Part shown: positions 55,285 through 64,000 of the stretch, piece after piece | Layout of the letters: each line of letters opens with the position of its first letter | Position numbering within the stretch: the first letter of the stretch is position 1 | Origin: Clavaria fumosa | Lineage: Eukaryota > Basidiomycota > Agaricomycetes > Agaricales > Clavariaceae | Direction: 5' to 3' | DNA: 64,000 nt | Assembly (NCBI GenBank): GCA_951802425.1 | Contig: OX637798.1 | Location: forward strand, 3,410,001 to 3,474,000 | The notes under the pieces: model-generated | Databases searched by the model: none | Told to the model about the DNA's origin: nothing | Seen by the model: only the letters and a program-made list of their open reading frames with translations | Made by a program: the position numbers and the translations under genes

Positions 55285-58200
55285 TTAAGGCTGGGCGTCC
55301 CGACCAGCTAGCTTGGCCTTGTCAGGGTGAGCAAGGAAGAAGTCCTGGAGAAGCAGTGCCACATTGGTGAGGTTCCGTCGTGGCTCCCAAGTGTTCTCCT
55401 CTACAGGGTATCCCAACCACTTCACCAGGTATCTCACTCCACGCCCCACCTTCTTAACATCAAGGATCGCCTCCACATCATACTCCAGGTGGTCATCATC
55501 AATCGTAGGGGGCGGAGGGGGAGGCAGGTTCTGGGAAGGGAAGGAAGGGGGGTGGTATGGTGTCAACAGCAACTCATTGAAGACCCGATGGATGCGCCAG
55601 GCCCGAGGGAGCTTGAGGCGATACCCAGCAGGTCCCACCTTCTCCTCAACTGCAAAGGGGCCTGCTCTCTTGTTGTCAAGCTTTTTACAGGGCCGGTCCA
55701 TCTTCAAGTTTCTAGTATCCAGCCAGACCAGATCTCCCTCAGAGTACTCCCGACTTGGGCATTTCCCCTTATCGTAGCTCTTCTTCATCGCTGCCACTGC
55801 TTTCTCCATTGCCTCCTTGGCTGCTCTTCGGGACTCCATGAGCTTAGCCATCCACTCGTCCGCCGCTGGGTTCACCTCAGAAGGTGGCCGGAGCCCCCCA
55901 TTCCATGGGTGTCGTCCATAATCGAGGAAGAAAGGTGTCTGTCCTGTTGCTGAGTGCTCACGATTATTAAGAGCAAACTCCGCAGTGGACAACCATTCAG
56001 CCCAGTCATCCTGGAGATGGTCCACGTAAGCCCGGAGATAGATCTCCATCTCCTGGTTCGCCCGTTCCGTCTGTCCATCAGTCTGCGGATGAAAGGCAGT
56101 ACTTGGATTTGCCTTTACCCGGATCATGGAGTAGAACTCCTTCATGAAGCGGGACATGAACTGGGACCCCCGGTTACTCACAACCTTGTGAGGGACTCCA
56201 TGGTCACGAAACACTCGATCCCGGAGGAGACGCGCCGCTCCAAGTCCTGTGAGGTCGAGCCCGATCGCTTCGAGCAGTGTCCATTTCGTGAATTTGTCGA
56301 CAATAACAAGGATGGCATTATGTCCACGGGAGAGGGGGAGGGGACCGACTATGTCCCATGAGATCACCGACCAGGGACCATCGGGCACCAGATGGGGGTG
56401 CAGTGGGGCAGCACGCTTGGTACGGTCGGGCTTCGTCCGCTGGCATGTCTCACACCCCTGGGCATACCGATCCGCATCTTTTACCATGTCCGGCCACCAA
56501 TAACCCTTCACTAGTGCTGCTCTCAACTTCCGGGGCCCAGGGTGTCCAGCAGCGGGGAGGTCATGCTCAAACTCGAGAACGGCCTCACGAGCTCCTAGGG
56601 GGACCCAGGTGACTATCCCCTTTCGCCAGAGTCCAGCACGATCTCGTGTCCACTCATCATCAAGCTCCTCTGGCTTCTGTATGTGTACCGCGCTATTTTT
56701 CTGGAGTAGCGTCTCCATTTCCGATGTGAATGACACACGGACTTCCGTTTCCAGGAAAACCTGCACTGGTGCATCCTCCTCCACCATCTCTCCATAGTCT
56801 GGTCTCCGGGAGAGTGCATCTGCCTTTGTGTTCGACTTGCCAGTGCGATACTTTATCTCAAAGTCAAAGCACTGGAGCTCTCCAACCCAACGAACCTGCC
56901 TCGGCTTCAACTTCTGGGGCTTCCGGAAGTACTGGAGGTTTGCATGGTCCGTCCAGATCTCGATCGTCTCCTCTGCTCCAATGAGGTATGCTCGCCACTC
57001 GCGAAGTGCCGGAATCACAGCCAAGAACTCCTTGTCGTACACATCGTAGTTCTTCTCAGCTGCAGTGAGGGCCTTGGAGATATAGTCAACAACTCTCCAG
57101 GTTCCATCTGTCTGCTGCTGCGAGAGCACTCCACCAGTTGCCAGGTTGCTTGCATCTGTCTCTACCTTCCATCTCCCTTTGTCCTGAGGCAGAGCCAAGA
57201 CTGGGGCTGATACGAGTGCCTGGCGGAGATCTCGGAAGGCTGCTTCCTCCTCCTCCTCCCATTTCCACGGAACATTCCCAGTCAGCCGGAAGAGTGGCTT
57301 TGCCCAGGCAGAAAGATTTGGGATGTGCCGGCGGAGGTAGTTCAACATCCCATTGAACCTCTGGACATCCTTCACATTCTTAGGACGTGGCCAATCTCGG
57401 ACTGCCGCACCCTTGGCCGGATCATGCTCTAGTCTGTTGTGGGAGATCTTCATCCCCAGGAAGATGATCTCACTCTTCTCAAACTCGCATTTACTGAGTT
57501 TGAGACACAACCCATTCTCTCCAAACTTCCTCAAGACCCGATCCATCCAGTACCGGTGTGTAGCCAAGTCCTCTGCAAACACAATGACATCATCCACATA
57601 GGCCCTCACATGTCCTCCTGCAATCTCCTCCCTCAACACATGGTTCATGAAGCGTTGGAAGGTGGCAGGGGCATTCTGCAGTCCAAACCACATGACAGCT
57701 GGTTCGAAGAGTCCACGGGGTGTCAGGAAGGCACAGCGGTGCTGGTGCTCGGGCCAGACCTGCATAGATGGGAAACCTCCCTTTGCATCAATCTTAGAGT
57801 AGATCGATGCTCCTTTAAGCACATCCACTGTGTCTCGGATGCGGGGGAGGGGGTACTTGTCCTTGATCAGGTGTGCATTCAGCCTCGAGTAGTCGATGAT
57901 TGGCCGCAGTTTGTCCTTCTCATGTTTGAAGAAGAAGGGGCTGGCATACGGGGATTTCGAGGGCCGGATTCGTCCAGAAGCAAGCTGCTCATCCACCCAA
58001 CGGTTCATCTCCACCATCTCCTGCCGTGTCAAAGAATACAGCTTGGAGGAGAGGTGCTCAGGGTCCTTTTTGAACTCGATCTTAATATCGAAGTCTGGTC
58101 GGGAGCGGGGAAGTTCATCCCACTTTGCTTCACTAAACACCAAAGGGTAGCGGCTGGGCCAATCGGGGGTAGGGCCAGAGTTGGGAAAACGGGTGTCCAG

Positions 58201-59736
58201 AATACTCATGGATGCGAGGGTACTCGTTTTCAGGGGTGCAGGGGCTCGAGGGGATGGGGAACACTGTGGGGGGCAGCGGGTAAGGCTCAGCTCTGCCTTC
58301 TGCCAGTTGATATCTGGGTTATGCCGCTTGAGCCAGTCATGCCCAAGGATGACCTTGTGGGACTGGGTCTTTCCCAGCAGAAAGTGGATCCGCTCCTGGT
58401 GGTCACCAACTCTCACCAGCACCTCTATCCCATATCGGACCTTTCCATCCCTGTTCTGTGTCCCATCCACATTATACATGGTGATTGGGTTCAGCAGGAG
58501 AGATGGCTCCAGTCCCACTCCTTTCGCCCACTCCAAATCCATGAAGCAGTTGGTGCACCCTGAGTCGACAAGGGCCTTCATTGTGGTCCCTTTGCCAGTG
58601 CTGAAAGCCTCCAAGTGCACCTGGATGGCTAGCTCTCGTGGCACATGTTTCCGCACTTCTGGCCGCACTCTGGTTAGGCGCTCTGCCAGTCTCACTTCCT
58701 CCTTCACCTCAGCCCCAATTCGGGTATGTCTCCGCTGCAAGATAGTATATCGGGGTATACTTGCAGCAGGCACAGGGACGGAAAGGGGGCTGGCACACTT
58801 CTTCTCCCCAGTGGGAGTCCTCCTCTCTCTCTCACACAGCTCTATGCAGGCTCGGAGCCGTGCAATCTCTTTCTCATATCTCTCCGCCATTTGGGGGGCA
58901 CATGGTGCTGCCCGGGTTTGGGCCCTTGGGACCTGCAGACGCGTATCAGGCAGGGGGCAGAAACGGACAGCATGGCCAGTCTGGTGGCATCGGAAACAAC
59001 ATCTCTCATCAGCAGGGGCCCATCCTCGGGCCATGGCCACATCTGGAGTACACAGCAGAGGGGTCACAAGAGGTCGCGAAACGGTCACGGCAGGTCGCGG
59101 TAGGGTCGCGGTGGGTCGCGCGGGGGTCACAGTGGGTCGCGGTGTCCGTTCCGTGAGTATCCCATCCAGTCGCCTTTGCTGGGCATCAAGCCTCTCAGCC
59201 AGCACCTTCCATTCTCCATATGTCTCTGGCATCGGGGAGACACCATAGATTCTCTCCACCAACCTCCTACTCAGGTTCAACTCCAGCCAATGGACTAGGA
59301 TTCCTGAGTCCTTCTCTGCACTCAACTTCGCCCGTCGGGACAGCGTCTCGAATTTCGCGAAGAACTCTGGTGCTGTCATGGCACCCTGTTTCAGCCCTGC
59401 AATATCGGCAAGGGCAGTCGCACAGTCATTTGGGTCATCGAATGCGCGCTTCATCTCCTCCACAAGCTCTGCCCAGGTTCCGGCCTCACCACTACCCAGG
59501 ATCTCTTCCGCCTTCATATTCGCCCACTCTGCAGCGAATCCTTCTCCAGTAATTTTGCTCAGAGCAAAAAGGACCTTCACCAGGTCCACAGCATAGACAG
59601 TCGGGTTCGCCATAAACAGGAGGCGAAGGGATCGGAGGAACGTACGGAAGTTCCTTTTCTGCCCATCAAAGGGGGCAACAGATAGGTCAAGCCTCATAGG
59701 TTGGGCTACAGGCGGGGCGACATGGTCTGCCATCAC
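55285..59736 (-). CDS. gag-pol: gypsy gag-pol polyprotein with chromodomain
   Basis: A 1,483-codon ORF starting at the ATG at 59736. Domains in order: retrotransposon gag (residues 20-200); zinc knuckle CFRCHQTGHAVRFC (about 245); aspartic protease with ALVDSGCTN (about 388); reverse transcriptase with YVDD (about 711); RNase H with VETDASNLATGG; integrase with an HHCC zinc finger (about 1060-1100) and DDE core (SWDIVGPLP, NRGSQFMS, E); and a C-terminal chromodomain (VEAILDVKKVGRGVRYLVKWLGY, shown here only as a region near residues 1410-1470). Chromodomains direct integration to marked chromatin. No stop, frameshift or lost catalytic motif was noticed, apart from Asn-Arg in place of the common Asp-Arg in the NRGSQF motif, which may affect a DDE residue. 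Confidence 0.93.
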   Translation of the reverse strand: MMADHVAPPVAQPMRLDLSVAPFDGQKRNFRTFLRSLRLLFMANPTVYAVDLVKVLFALSKITGEGFAAEWANMKAEEILGSGEAGTWAELVEEMKRAFDDPNDCATALADIAGLKQGAMTAPEFFAKFETLSRRAKLSAEKDSGILVHWLELNLSRRLVERIYGVSPMPETYGEWKVLAERLDAQQRRLDGILTERTPRPTVTPARPTATLPRPAVTVSRPLVTPLLCTPDVAMARGWAPADERCCFRCHQTGHAVRFCPLPDTRLQVPRAQTRAAPCAPQMAERYEKEIARLRACIELCERERRTPTGEKKCASPLSVPVPAASIPRYTILQRRHTRIGAEVKEEVRLAERLTRVRPEVRKHVPRELAIQVHLEAFSTGKGTTMKALVDSGCTNCFMDLEWAKGVGLEPSLLLNPITMYNVDGTQNRDGKVRYGIEVLVRVGDHQERIHFLLGKTQSHKVILGHDWLKRHNPDINWQKAELSLTRCPPQCSPSPRAPAPLKTSTLASMSILDTRFPNSGPTPDWPSRYPLVFSEAKWDELPRSRPDFDIKIEFKKDPEHLSSKLYSLTRQEMVEMNRWVDEQLASGRIRPSKSPYASPFFFKHEKDKLRPIIDYSRLNAHLIKDKYPLPRIRDTVDVLKGASIYSKIDAKGGFPSMQVWPEHQHRCAFLTPRGLFEPAVMWFGLQNAPATFQRFMNHVLREEIAGGHVRAYVDDVIVFAEDLATHRYWMDRVLRKFGENGLCLKLSKCEFEKSEIIFLGMKISHNRLEHDPAKGAAVRDWPRPKNVKDVQRFNGMLNYLRRHIPNLSAWAKPLFRLTGNVPWKWEEEEEAAFRDLRQALVSAPVLALPQDKGRWKVETDASNLATGGVLSQQQTDGTWRVVDYISKALTAAEKNYDVYDKEFLAVIPALREWRAYLIGAEETIEIWTDHANLQYFRKPQKLKPRQVRWVGELQCFDFEIKYRTGKSNTKADALSRRPDYGEMVEEDAPVQVFLETEVRVSFTSEMETLLQKNSAVHIQKPEELDDEWTRDRAGLWRKGIVTWVPLGAREAVLEFEHDLPAAGHPGPRKLRAALVKGYWWPDMVKDADRYAQGCETCQRTKPDRTKRAAPLHPHLVPDGPWSVISWDIVGPLPLSRGHNAILVIVDKFTKWTLLEAIGLDLTGLGAARLLRDRVFRDHGVPHKVVSNRGSQFMSRFMKEFYSMIRVKANPSTAFHPQTDGQTERANQEMEIYLRAYVDHLQDDWAEWLSTAEFALNNREHSATGQTPFFLDYGRHPWNGGLRPPSEVNPAADEWMAKLMESRRAAKEAMEKAVAAMKKSYDKGKCPSREYSEGDLVWLDTRNLKMDRPCKKLDNKRAGPFAVEEKVGPAGYRLKLPRAWRIHRVFNELLLTPYHPPSFPSQNLPPPPPPTIDDDHLEYDVEAILDVKKVGRGVRYLVKWLGYPVEENTWEPRRNLTNVALLLQDFFLAHPDKAKLAGRDAQP

Positions 59737-60307
59737 AGGCCCTGGATGCTGTAAATAAAGTTCCAGGCCTTGGGCACTCAGGATTTCTTCGATCTCTTAA
59801 CAGTCCTGTCCTCTTAGGCTGCTCTTCTGTGTACTTATGTACCTATAGAACTCTTATTCTATGAAACTTTTGTTAACGTGGGGCCCAAATGGTGTCCCAG
59901 GTGGTCGCTCCACAACTCCTAATGAGTTGCCCGTGCGCCCTTCTGACAATGGTCACAGAGCAAGGGCCCTGTCCACTGGACCAGGAAACTACAGAAAGAC
60001 TATGTAGGGGCCTTTCCTTGCCCTGTACACTACACGATTCACTGGTACGTAGCTGTAAAACAAAGTTCCGGGCCTTGGGCACTCGGTATCACTTGGGGAG
60101 GGTCACAGTTGACTTCCTCCTGGTCTGGTCACGTGTATCTACACACAGTAAAAATTTCGCGCGGTTCTGTTACACACCGCGGGCAGGGTAAAGGAGAAGA
60201 GGATGATAGGGGCTGAGCTGTGACAACGTGTCACAGTTTGAAATTAAGGGTCCAGGCTAGCCAGGTTAGGACACGGGGCTAGGGCGGACAGGCGGATCTT
60301 AGTATTA
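59737..60307 (-). promoter_or_regulatory. gypsy 5' leader with presumed self-priming site
   Basis: The 571 bases between the 5' LTR and the ATG have no long ORF and carry two copies of a GTTCCRGGCCTTGGGCACTC block (59760-59780 and 60064-60084). Directly beside the LTR, 60296-60306 in sense orientation reads AATACTAAGAT, complementary to ATCTTAGTATT in the LTR (60353-60363). Confidence 0.7.
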
Positions 60308-60598
60308 TATCAGACTGGGTCTCACACAACTTAAGCGTAAGGTCATGACGACAATACTAAGATAAGGGGAAAAGAGTACAAAAATGGAAAAGCGAAAGTA
60401 CTTATAGCGAACGCTTCGGCACTTGCCGGCGTTCCCACGCTCGGACCCTCGGATCACGTGATGCGCCCAGGCCCCAGGTCATGTGATCTTACATGATTAC
60501 ATAATCCGACCCAGCCACAGGTCATGTGACCTTCCAATAACCCTCCCCAGTTTCTCCACAACTGCACTTTGGGATGGCTTACATAAGCGATCCTAACA
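60308..60598 (-). repeat. gypsy 5' LTR
   Basis: Partner of 54983-55273. Observed differences: A/G in CTTAAGCRTAAGG and C/T in CCAAYAACCC. Confidence 0.93.
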
Positions 60599-63266
60599 TG
60601 CTCTCAACCCTAATGCCCCTTGCATGGAGAATGGCAGCTGTGCTAAGAATTTCCCAAAGCCTTTTAGGGATCAGACCACCATCTCTGATGATTCCTATGT
60701 TGCTTACCAACGTCAACATAATGGAAGGCTGCATGAAGTGAGGGGATGCCAGGTTGACAATCGCTGGGTAGTGCTACACTGTCCATTCCTTCTGTGCAAG
60801 TACAGGTGCCATTTCAATGTTGAATGTGTCATCAGCATCAAGTCCTTCAAGTACATTTTCAAGTACATTTTCAAGTACATCTACAAAGGACATGATCGTG
60901 TCTCCATGCAATTTGGCACCTGTGATGATGAAGTCAGGTTCTATCTGGATGCCAGATGGGTGGGCACTCATGAGGCCTTCTGGAGGTTGATGATGTTTGA
61001 CATGCATGGAGAGATTCCCAATGTTGTTAGGCTCTCCATCCACCTGCCTGGCCAGCAATGTGTCACTTGGAACTCAGACCAGCAGAGAGACATTCAGGAG
61101 GTCATTGCCAAGGCTGCAGACAAAGACACCACACTTACTGCATACTTCAAGGCCAATGCCACATATGAGGATGCCAAGAACCTTCTCTACCATGAGTTTC
61201 CTCAAAGGTTTACTTGGTTGGCCAGTAGGAAAATGTGGAAGCCCAGATCTAGAGGCTTTGCAATTGGGAGAATGTACTATGTTCCACCATCTGCTGGAGA
61301 GCGCTTCTACCTCAGGACTTTGTTGACTGCAGTCAAGGTCAGACAGTCTCCTTGACACTGTAATTGGCTTCATAATGCTAATGAATTTGCTTGATAGGGT
61401 GCTACATCCTTTGAGGACCTCCTCACCTTCAATGGCACTGTCCATCCCACATTTAAGGCCTCTTGCATGGCTAGAGGGTTCTTGGAAGATGACAATGAGT
61501 GGATTCTCTGTTTGCAGGATGCCAGCACCATGCAGACTGGGAAACAGCTCAGGTCTCTCTTTGCCATCATCCTCAGAGACTGTCAGCCTGCTCAGCCTGA
61601 GCAGCTGTGGATGCAATTCAGGGAGTTCGTATGTGATGATCTGAAGCATACCCTTAGGAGACTTGGCAGGGATAACCCTACTGAAGAGGATGCCTTTGAT
61701 TATGGTCTCCACCTCATTGACATTTTGCTGCACTCCAGCAACAAGTCTCTCTCAGACTATCCTCCCATGCCCCTCCCCCACATGGACTGGCAGCACTTGG
61801 TGGGCAATAGGCTCATTGCAGAGCAGTGTGACTATGATGTGGTCCAGGAGCAGAGCTTGGCAGACCAGCAGATTCCCATGCTCAATGAGGAGCAAAGGCA
61901 TGCATTTGATCAGATCATGGATGCAGTCACCTCCAAGTCTGGACATTGCTTCTTTCTTAATGGCCCTGGTGGAACTGGAAAAACTTTCGTTTACAACACA
62001 CTCTGTCATGCATTGAGAGCCCAAGGGAAGATTGTGATTTGTGTGGTGTCCTCTGGAATTGCTGCTTTGCTTCTAAAGGGTGGAAGGACTTCCCATTCCA
62101 GGTTCAAAATTCCACTTCAGGTTCATGAATCCTCTACCTGTGCAATCAAGAGGAATAGTATGGAGGCAGAGCTCTTCCAGGCAGCTCACTTAATCATCTG
62201 GGATGAGGTGCCCATGCAACATTGTCACATCCCAGAGGCAGTCAACAACACTCTGAAGGACATTAGGGCCTGTGACAGGTTATTTGGAGGTCTCACTGTG
62301 GTCTTTGGTGGTGATTTCCAGCAGACTCTGCCAGTCATTGTCAGAGGTTCCAGGCCTCAAATTGTGAGTGCTTGCATTCAAAGGTCAACCTTCTGGAGGC
62401 AGCTCTCCATCATCACCCTCAAGAGGAACATGAGGCTGGGCTTGGGTGCTGCTGAGCAAGACTTTGCTCAGTGGCAACTGGATGTAGGACATGGGAAACA
62501 CACAGATACAGATGACAATGTCACCCTCCCTGACTCCCTCCACTGTGCAGAGAACAGCCTGCAGTCCTTGGTGCACTCCACATACCCTGAAATTGATCAG
62601 CTCCCCCACCCTCCTGACAACTACTTTTGTGAGAGGATGCTGCTCACTGCCAGAAATGAGGATGTACACAGGATCAATGCTCATGTCCTGCAAAGCTTTC
62701 CTGGAGATGCACAAACATTTATCTGTGCAGACTCTACTGAATCAAGAGGTGATGAGCAGGACTCAATCCTATACCCTGTGGAGTACCTCAATGCCATCAA
62801 TGCTTCTGGGCTTCCCTTAGCTGAATTGACTCTGAAGCTTGGCTGTCCTTTAATGATCTTGAGGAACCTCAATCCTGGCCAAGGGGTGTGCAATGGGACC
62901 AGAGGGATCTTGACCAAAATGACCAGGAGGGTGCTTGAGGTCAGACTTTTGAGTGGGGACAATGCTGGGCAGTGCATCCTTATACCTCGCATTACTCTCT
63001 CTCCATCAGACCTCCAGCTCCCATTTCAGCTTCGTCGACGTCAGTTCCCTGTCTGTGTTGCCTTTGCCATGACCATCAACAAGTCTCAAGGGCAATCAGT
63101 GAAGCATGTTGGATTGGCTCTGCAGACTCCTGTCTTCACTCATGGACAGTTTTATGTGGCAGTATCAAGGGTGACATCAGTGAATAGGATTAAGGCCATT
63201 TGGACTCATACTTCCCCCCAGCCTGTAACCAAGAACATTGTATATACTGAAGTATTGTTGGACTGA

Positions 63267-63538
63267 TAGCCATGCCATATATTTCTCTTTTTCTTTTTAA
63301 AATACTTAACTACAGATCTCAACAACCACCTACTTGCTGACCAATTTCATGTAATAAATTTATGTAATCTGCTTAGAGTTCAATAACCACTCATCAGATT
63401 TGCAGGTGTGGGAATGAAAATTCCCATATCAACAAAGACTACAATACTGAAATATTCATAGCTCAGCAACCACTGGGCCAATCTTCACCAATATTTTAAC
63501 AGTATCTGTACACCACTCAATTAACATTTTCTCTTCCT
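63267..63538. other. Helitron copy 2 3' subterminal region
   Basis: AT-rich sequence between the helicase stop and the terminal hairpin. The last 130 bases match copy 1 (48590-48692). No gene. Confidence 0.6.
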
Positions 63539-63568
63539 CCTTGCAGTGTCTGCAAGGGTTTTTGCTAG
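63539..63568 (+). terminator. Helitron 3' terminal hairpin and CTAG end, copy 2
   Basis: Same 8-bp stem, TGT loop and GTTTTTGCTAG tail as at 48693-48722. It is followed without spacer by the next Helitron left end. Confidence 0.9.
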
Positions 63569-64000
63569 TCTATATATTAAATGACAGTTGTCCATGCTGA
63601 CACATAACTTTACTAAGCATTGGTCAGCAACTTTACAGTGCGAAGTTTTGCCAATTTCAAACTCAGATAAGAGCACTTTTCTAGAACTCACATAACTTTA
63701 CTAAGCATTGGTCAGCAACTTTACAGTGCGAAGTTTTGCCAATTTCAAACTCAGATAAGAGCACTTTTCTAGAACTCAACAACCAATAGATGGAATTACA
63801 TGAAACTTTGTAGGTAGATAGGTCCCTATAAGGAGACCCTCCATTAATATTTTCAAGATTTTATCAGTAGAATTGCGGGCGTGGGAACAAATCCGCGTCG
63901 TGCCAATTTTAAACTCCGACGTTCCAAAAAGTCGCCTTGGGCACACCTTTATGGCTATGTCCCAGCAACAACTTCATAGATCCTTGCCAGATTTGGAGGG
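63569..64000 (+). mobile_element. Helitron copy 3, left end only (runs off the window)
   Basis: Begins TCTATATATTAAATG, a variant of the TCTCTTTATTAAACG left end, directly after the CTAG of copy 2. Downstream (63790-63930) it shares the subterminal unit with copies 1 and 2, including a GTGGGAACAAATCCGCGTCG-type block, at clearly lower identity, so it belongs to a related subfamily. Confidence 0.75.
63601..63776 (+). repeat. 88-bp direct tandem duplication
   Basis: Two identical-looking 88-bp units (63601-63688 and 63689-63776) starting CACATAACTTTACTAAGC, within the left end of Helitron copy 3. Confidence 0.9.

Larger units (their letters stand above)
54983..60598 (-). mobile_element. Ty3/gypsy chromovirus, full length and apparently intact
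   Basis: LTRs of 291 bp (54983-55273 and 60308-60598) differ at two positions by my reading. The target duplication TGCTC lies at 54978-54982 and 60599-60603. A single uninterrupted gag-pol ORF on the minus strand ends in a chromodomain, defining a fungal chromovirus. A purine-rich tract (AGAGGGGGGTGA in sense orientation) abuts the 3' LTR. The 5' leader (59737-60307) has a self-priming signature. It is nested in Helitron copy 2, so it is the younger insertion. Confidence 0.95.
53011..63266 (+). pseudogene. Helitron RepHel, copy 2, interrupted by gypsy insertion
   Basis: Coding segments are 53011-54982, 60604-61337 and 61398-63266, the last two separated by the same 60-bp intron as in copy 1. 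The gypsy element with its duplication splits the Rep region just after the HUH motif (near 54823-54842), leaving the tyrosine motif on the far side. The helicase is complete to LLD-stop, with Walker A at about 61962-61985, TINKSQGQS and YVAVSR. The tyrosine segment has a 12-bp duplication, giving KYIFKYIFKYIYKG with three tyrosines at the repeat period, where copy 1 has two. As it stands, a Rep fused to LTR-derived residues would stop at 55023. Confidence 0.88.
48723..63568 (+). mobile_element. Helitron copy 2 (interrupted by a gypsy element)
   Basis: It starts directly after the CTAG of copy 1 with the same left end as copy 1 and finishes with the same hairpin and CTAG at 63568. Without the nested gypsy element and its target duplication it would be about 9.2 kb. 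It is nearly identical to copy 1 over most of its length but has the complete helicase end. It also has a 115-bp-scale extra block near 50265-50390, four instead of one 21-bp units at 52571-52654, and about 34 extra bases near 52795-52828. Confidence 0.9.

Overview
The window looks like part of a basidiomycete (probably Agaricomycete) nuclear genome. Protein genes are split by many short GT-AG introns, mostly 40-110 bp, some exons are only 12-26 nt, and the gene content is fungal: HPC2/ubinuclein, Rap1 with a Myb domain, Akr1-type palmitoyltransferase, family X DNA polymerase and cerato-platanin. Roughly half of the window is transposable-element DNA. No tRNA, rRNA or CRISPR array was recognised. 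All exon models below were built by hand from splice signals and frame continuity. || Layout. 1-6071: a minus-strand gene for a multi-pass membrane protein is cut in two by a full-length Ty1/copia element (185-4919, 303-bp LTRs, GATGA target duplication). 6072-7970: a GC-rich degenerate minisatellite, then AT-rich non-coding DNA. 7971-11040: an HPC2/ubinuclein-like subunit of the HIR histone chaperone. 11041-12451: non-coding, with a MITE-like 103-bp element. 12452-18348: a giant ankyrin-array gene, divergent from a coiled-coil gene (18485-20666). 20857-21306: cerato-platanin. 22064-24294: S9 serine peptidase. 24901-25779: a Ser/Pro-rich protein of unknown function. 26012-27772: a saccharopine dehydrogenase-like protein, divergent from a family X DNA polymerase (28103-32318). 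32376-33682: a TIR transposon with an 8-bp target duplication, just upstream of an AKR1-like gene (33769-36548). 36763-39810: a Rap1-like telomere protein gene, 5' end not resolved. || 40012-64000: a head-to-tail array of at least three Helitrons. Copy 1 is 40012-48722, copy 2 is 48723-63568, and copy 3 begins at 63569 and leaves the window. Each junction is a 3' hairpin plus CTAG followed directly by the 5' TCT of the next copy. Copy 2 carries a nested, apparently intact Ty3/gypsy chromovirus (54983-60598) inside its Rep coding region. Copy 1 lacks the end of its helicase, so neither complete copy encodes an uninterrupted RepHel protein, although each keeps the part that the other has lost. 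|| The host genes (histone deposition, telomere protection, DNA repair, protein palmitoylation, peptidase) do not form an obvious pathway. The most unusual content is the tandem Helitron array with its iterated 5' repeats and Asp/Gly-rich exon-like modules, the 11-nt self-priming signature of the gypsy element, and the recently expanded ankyrin array.
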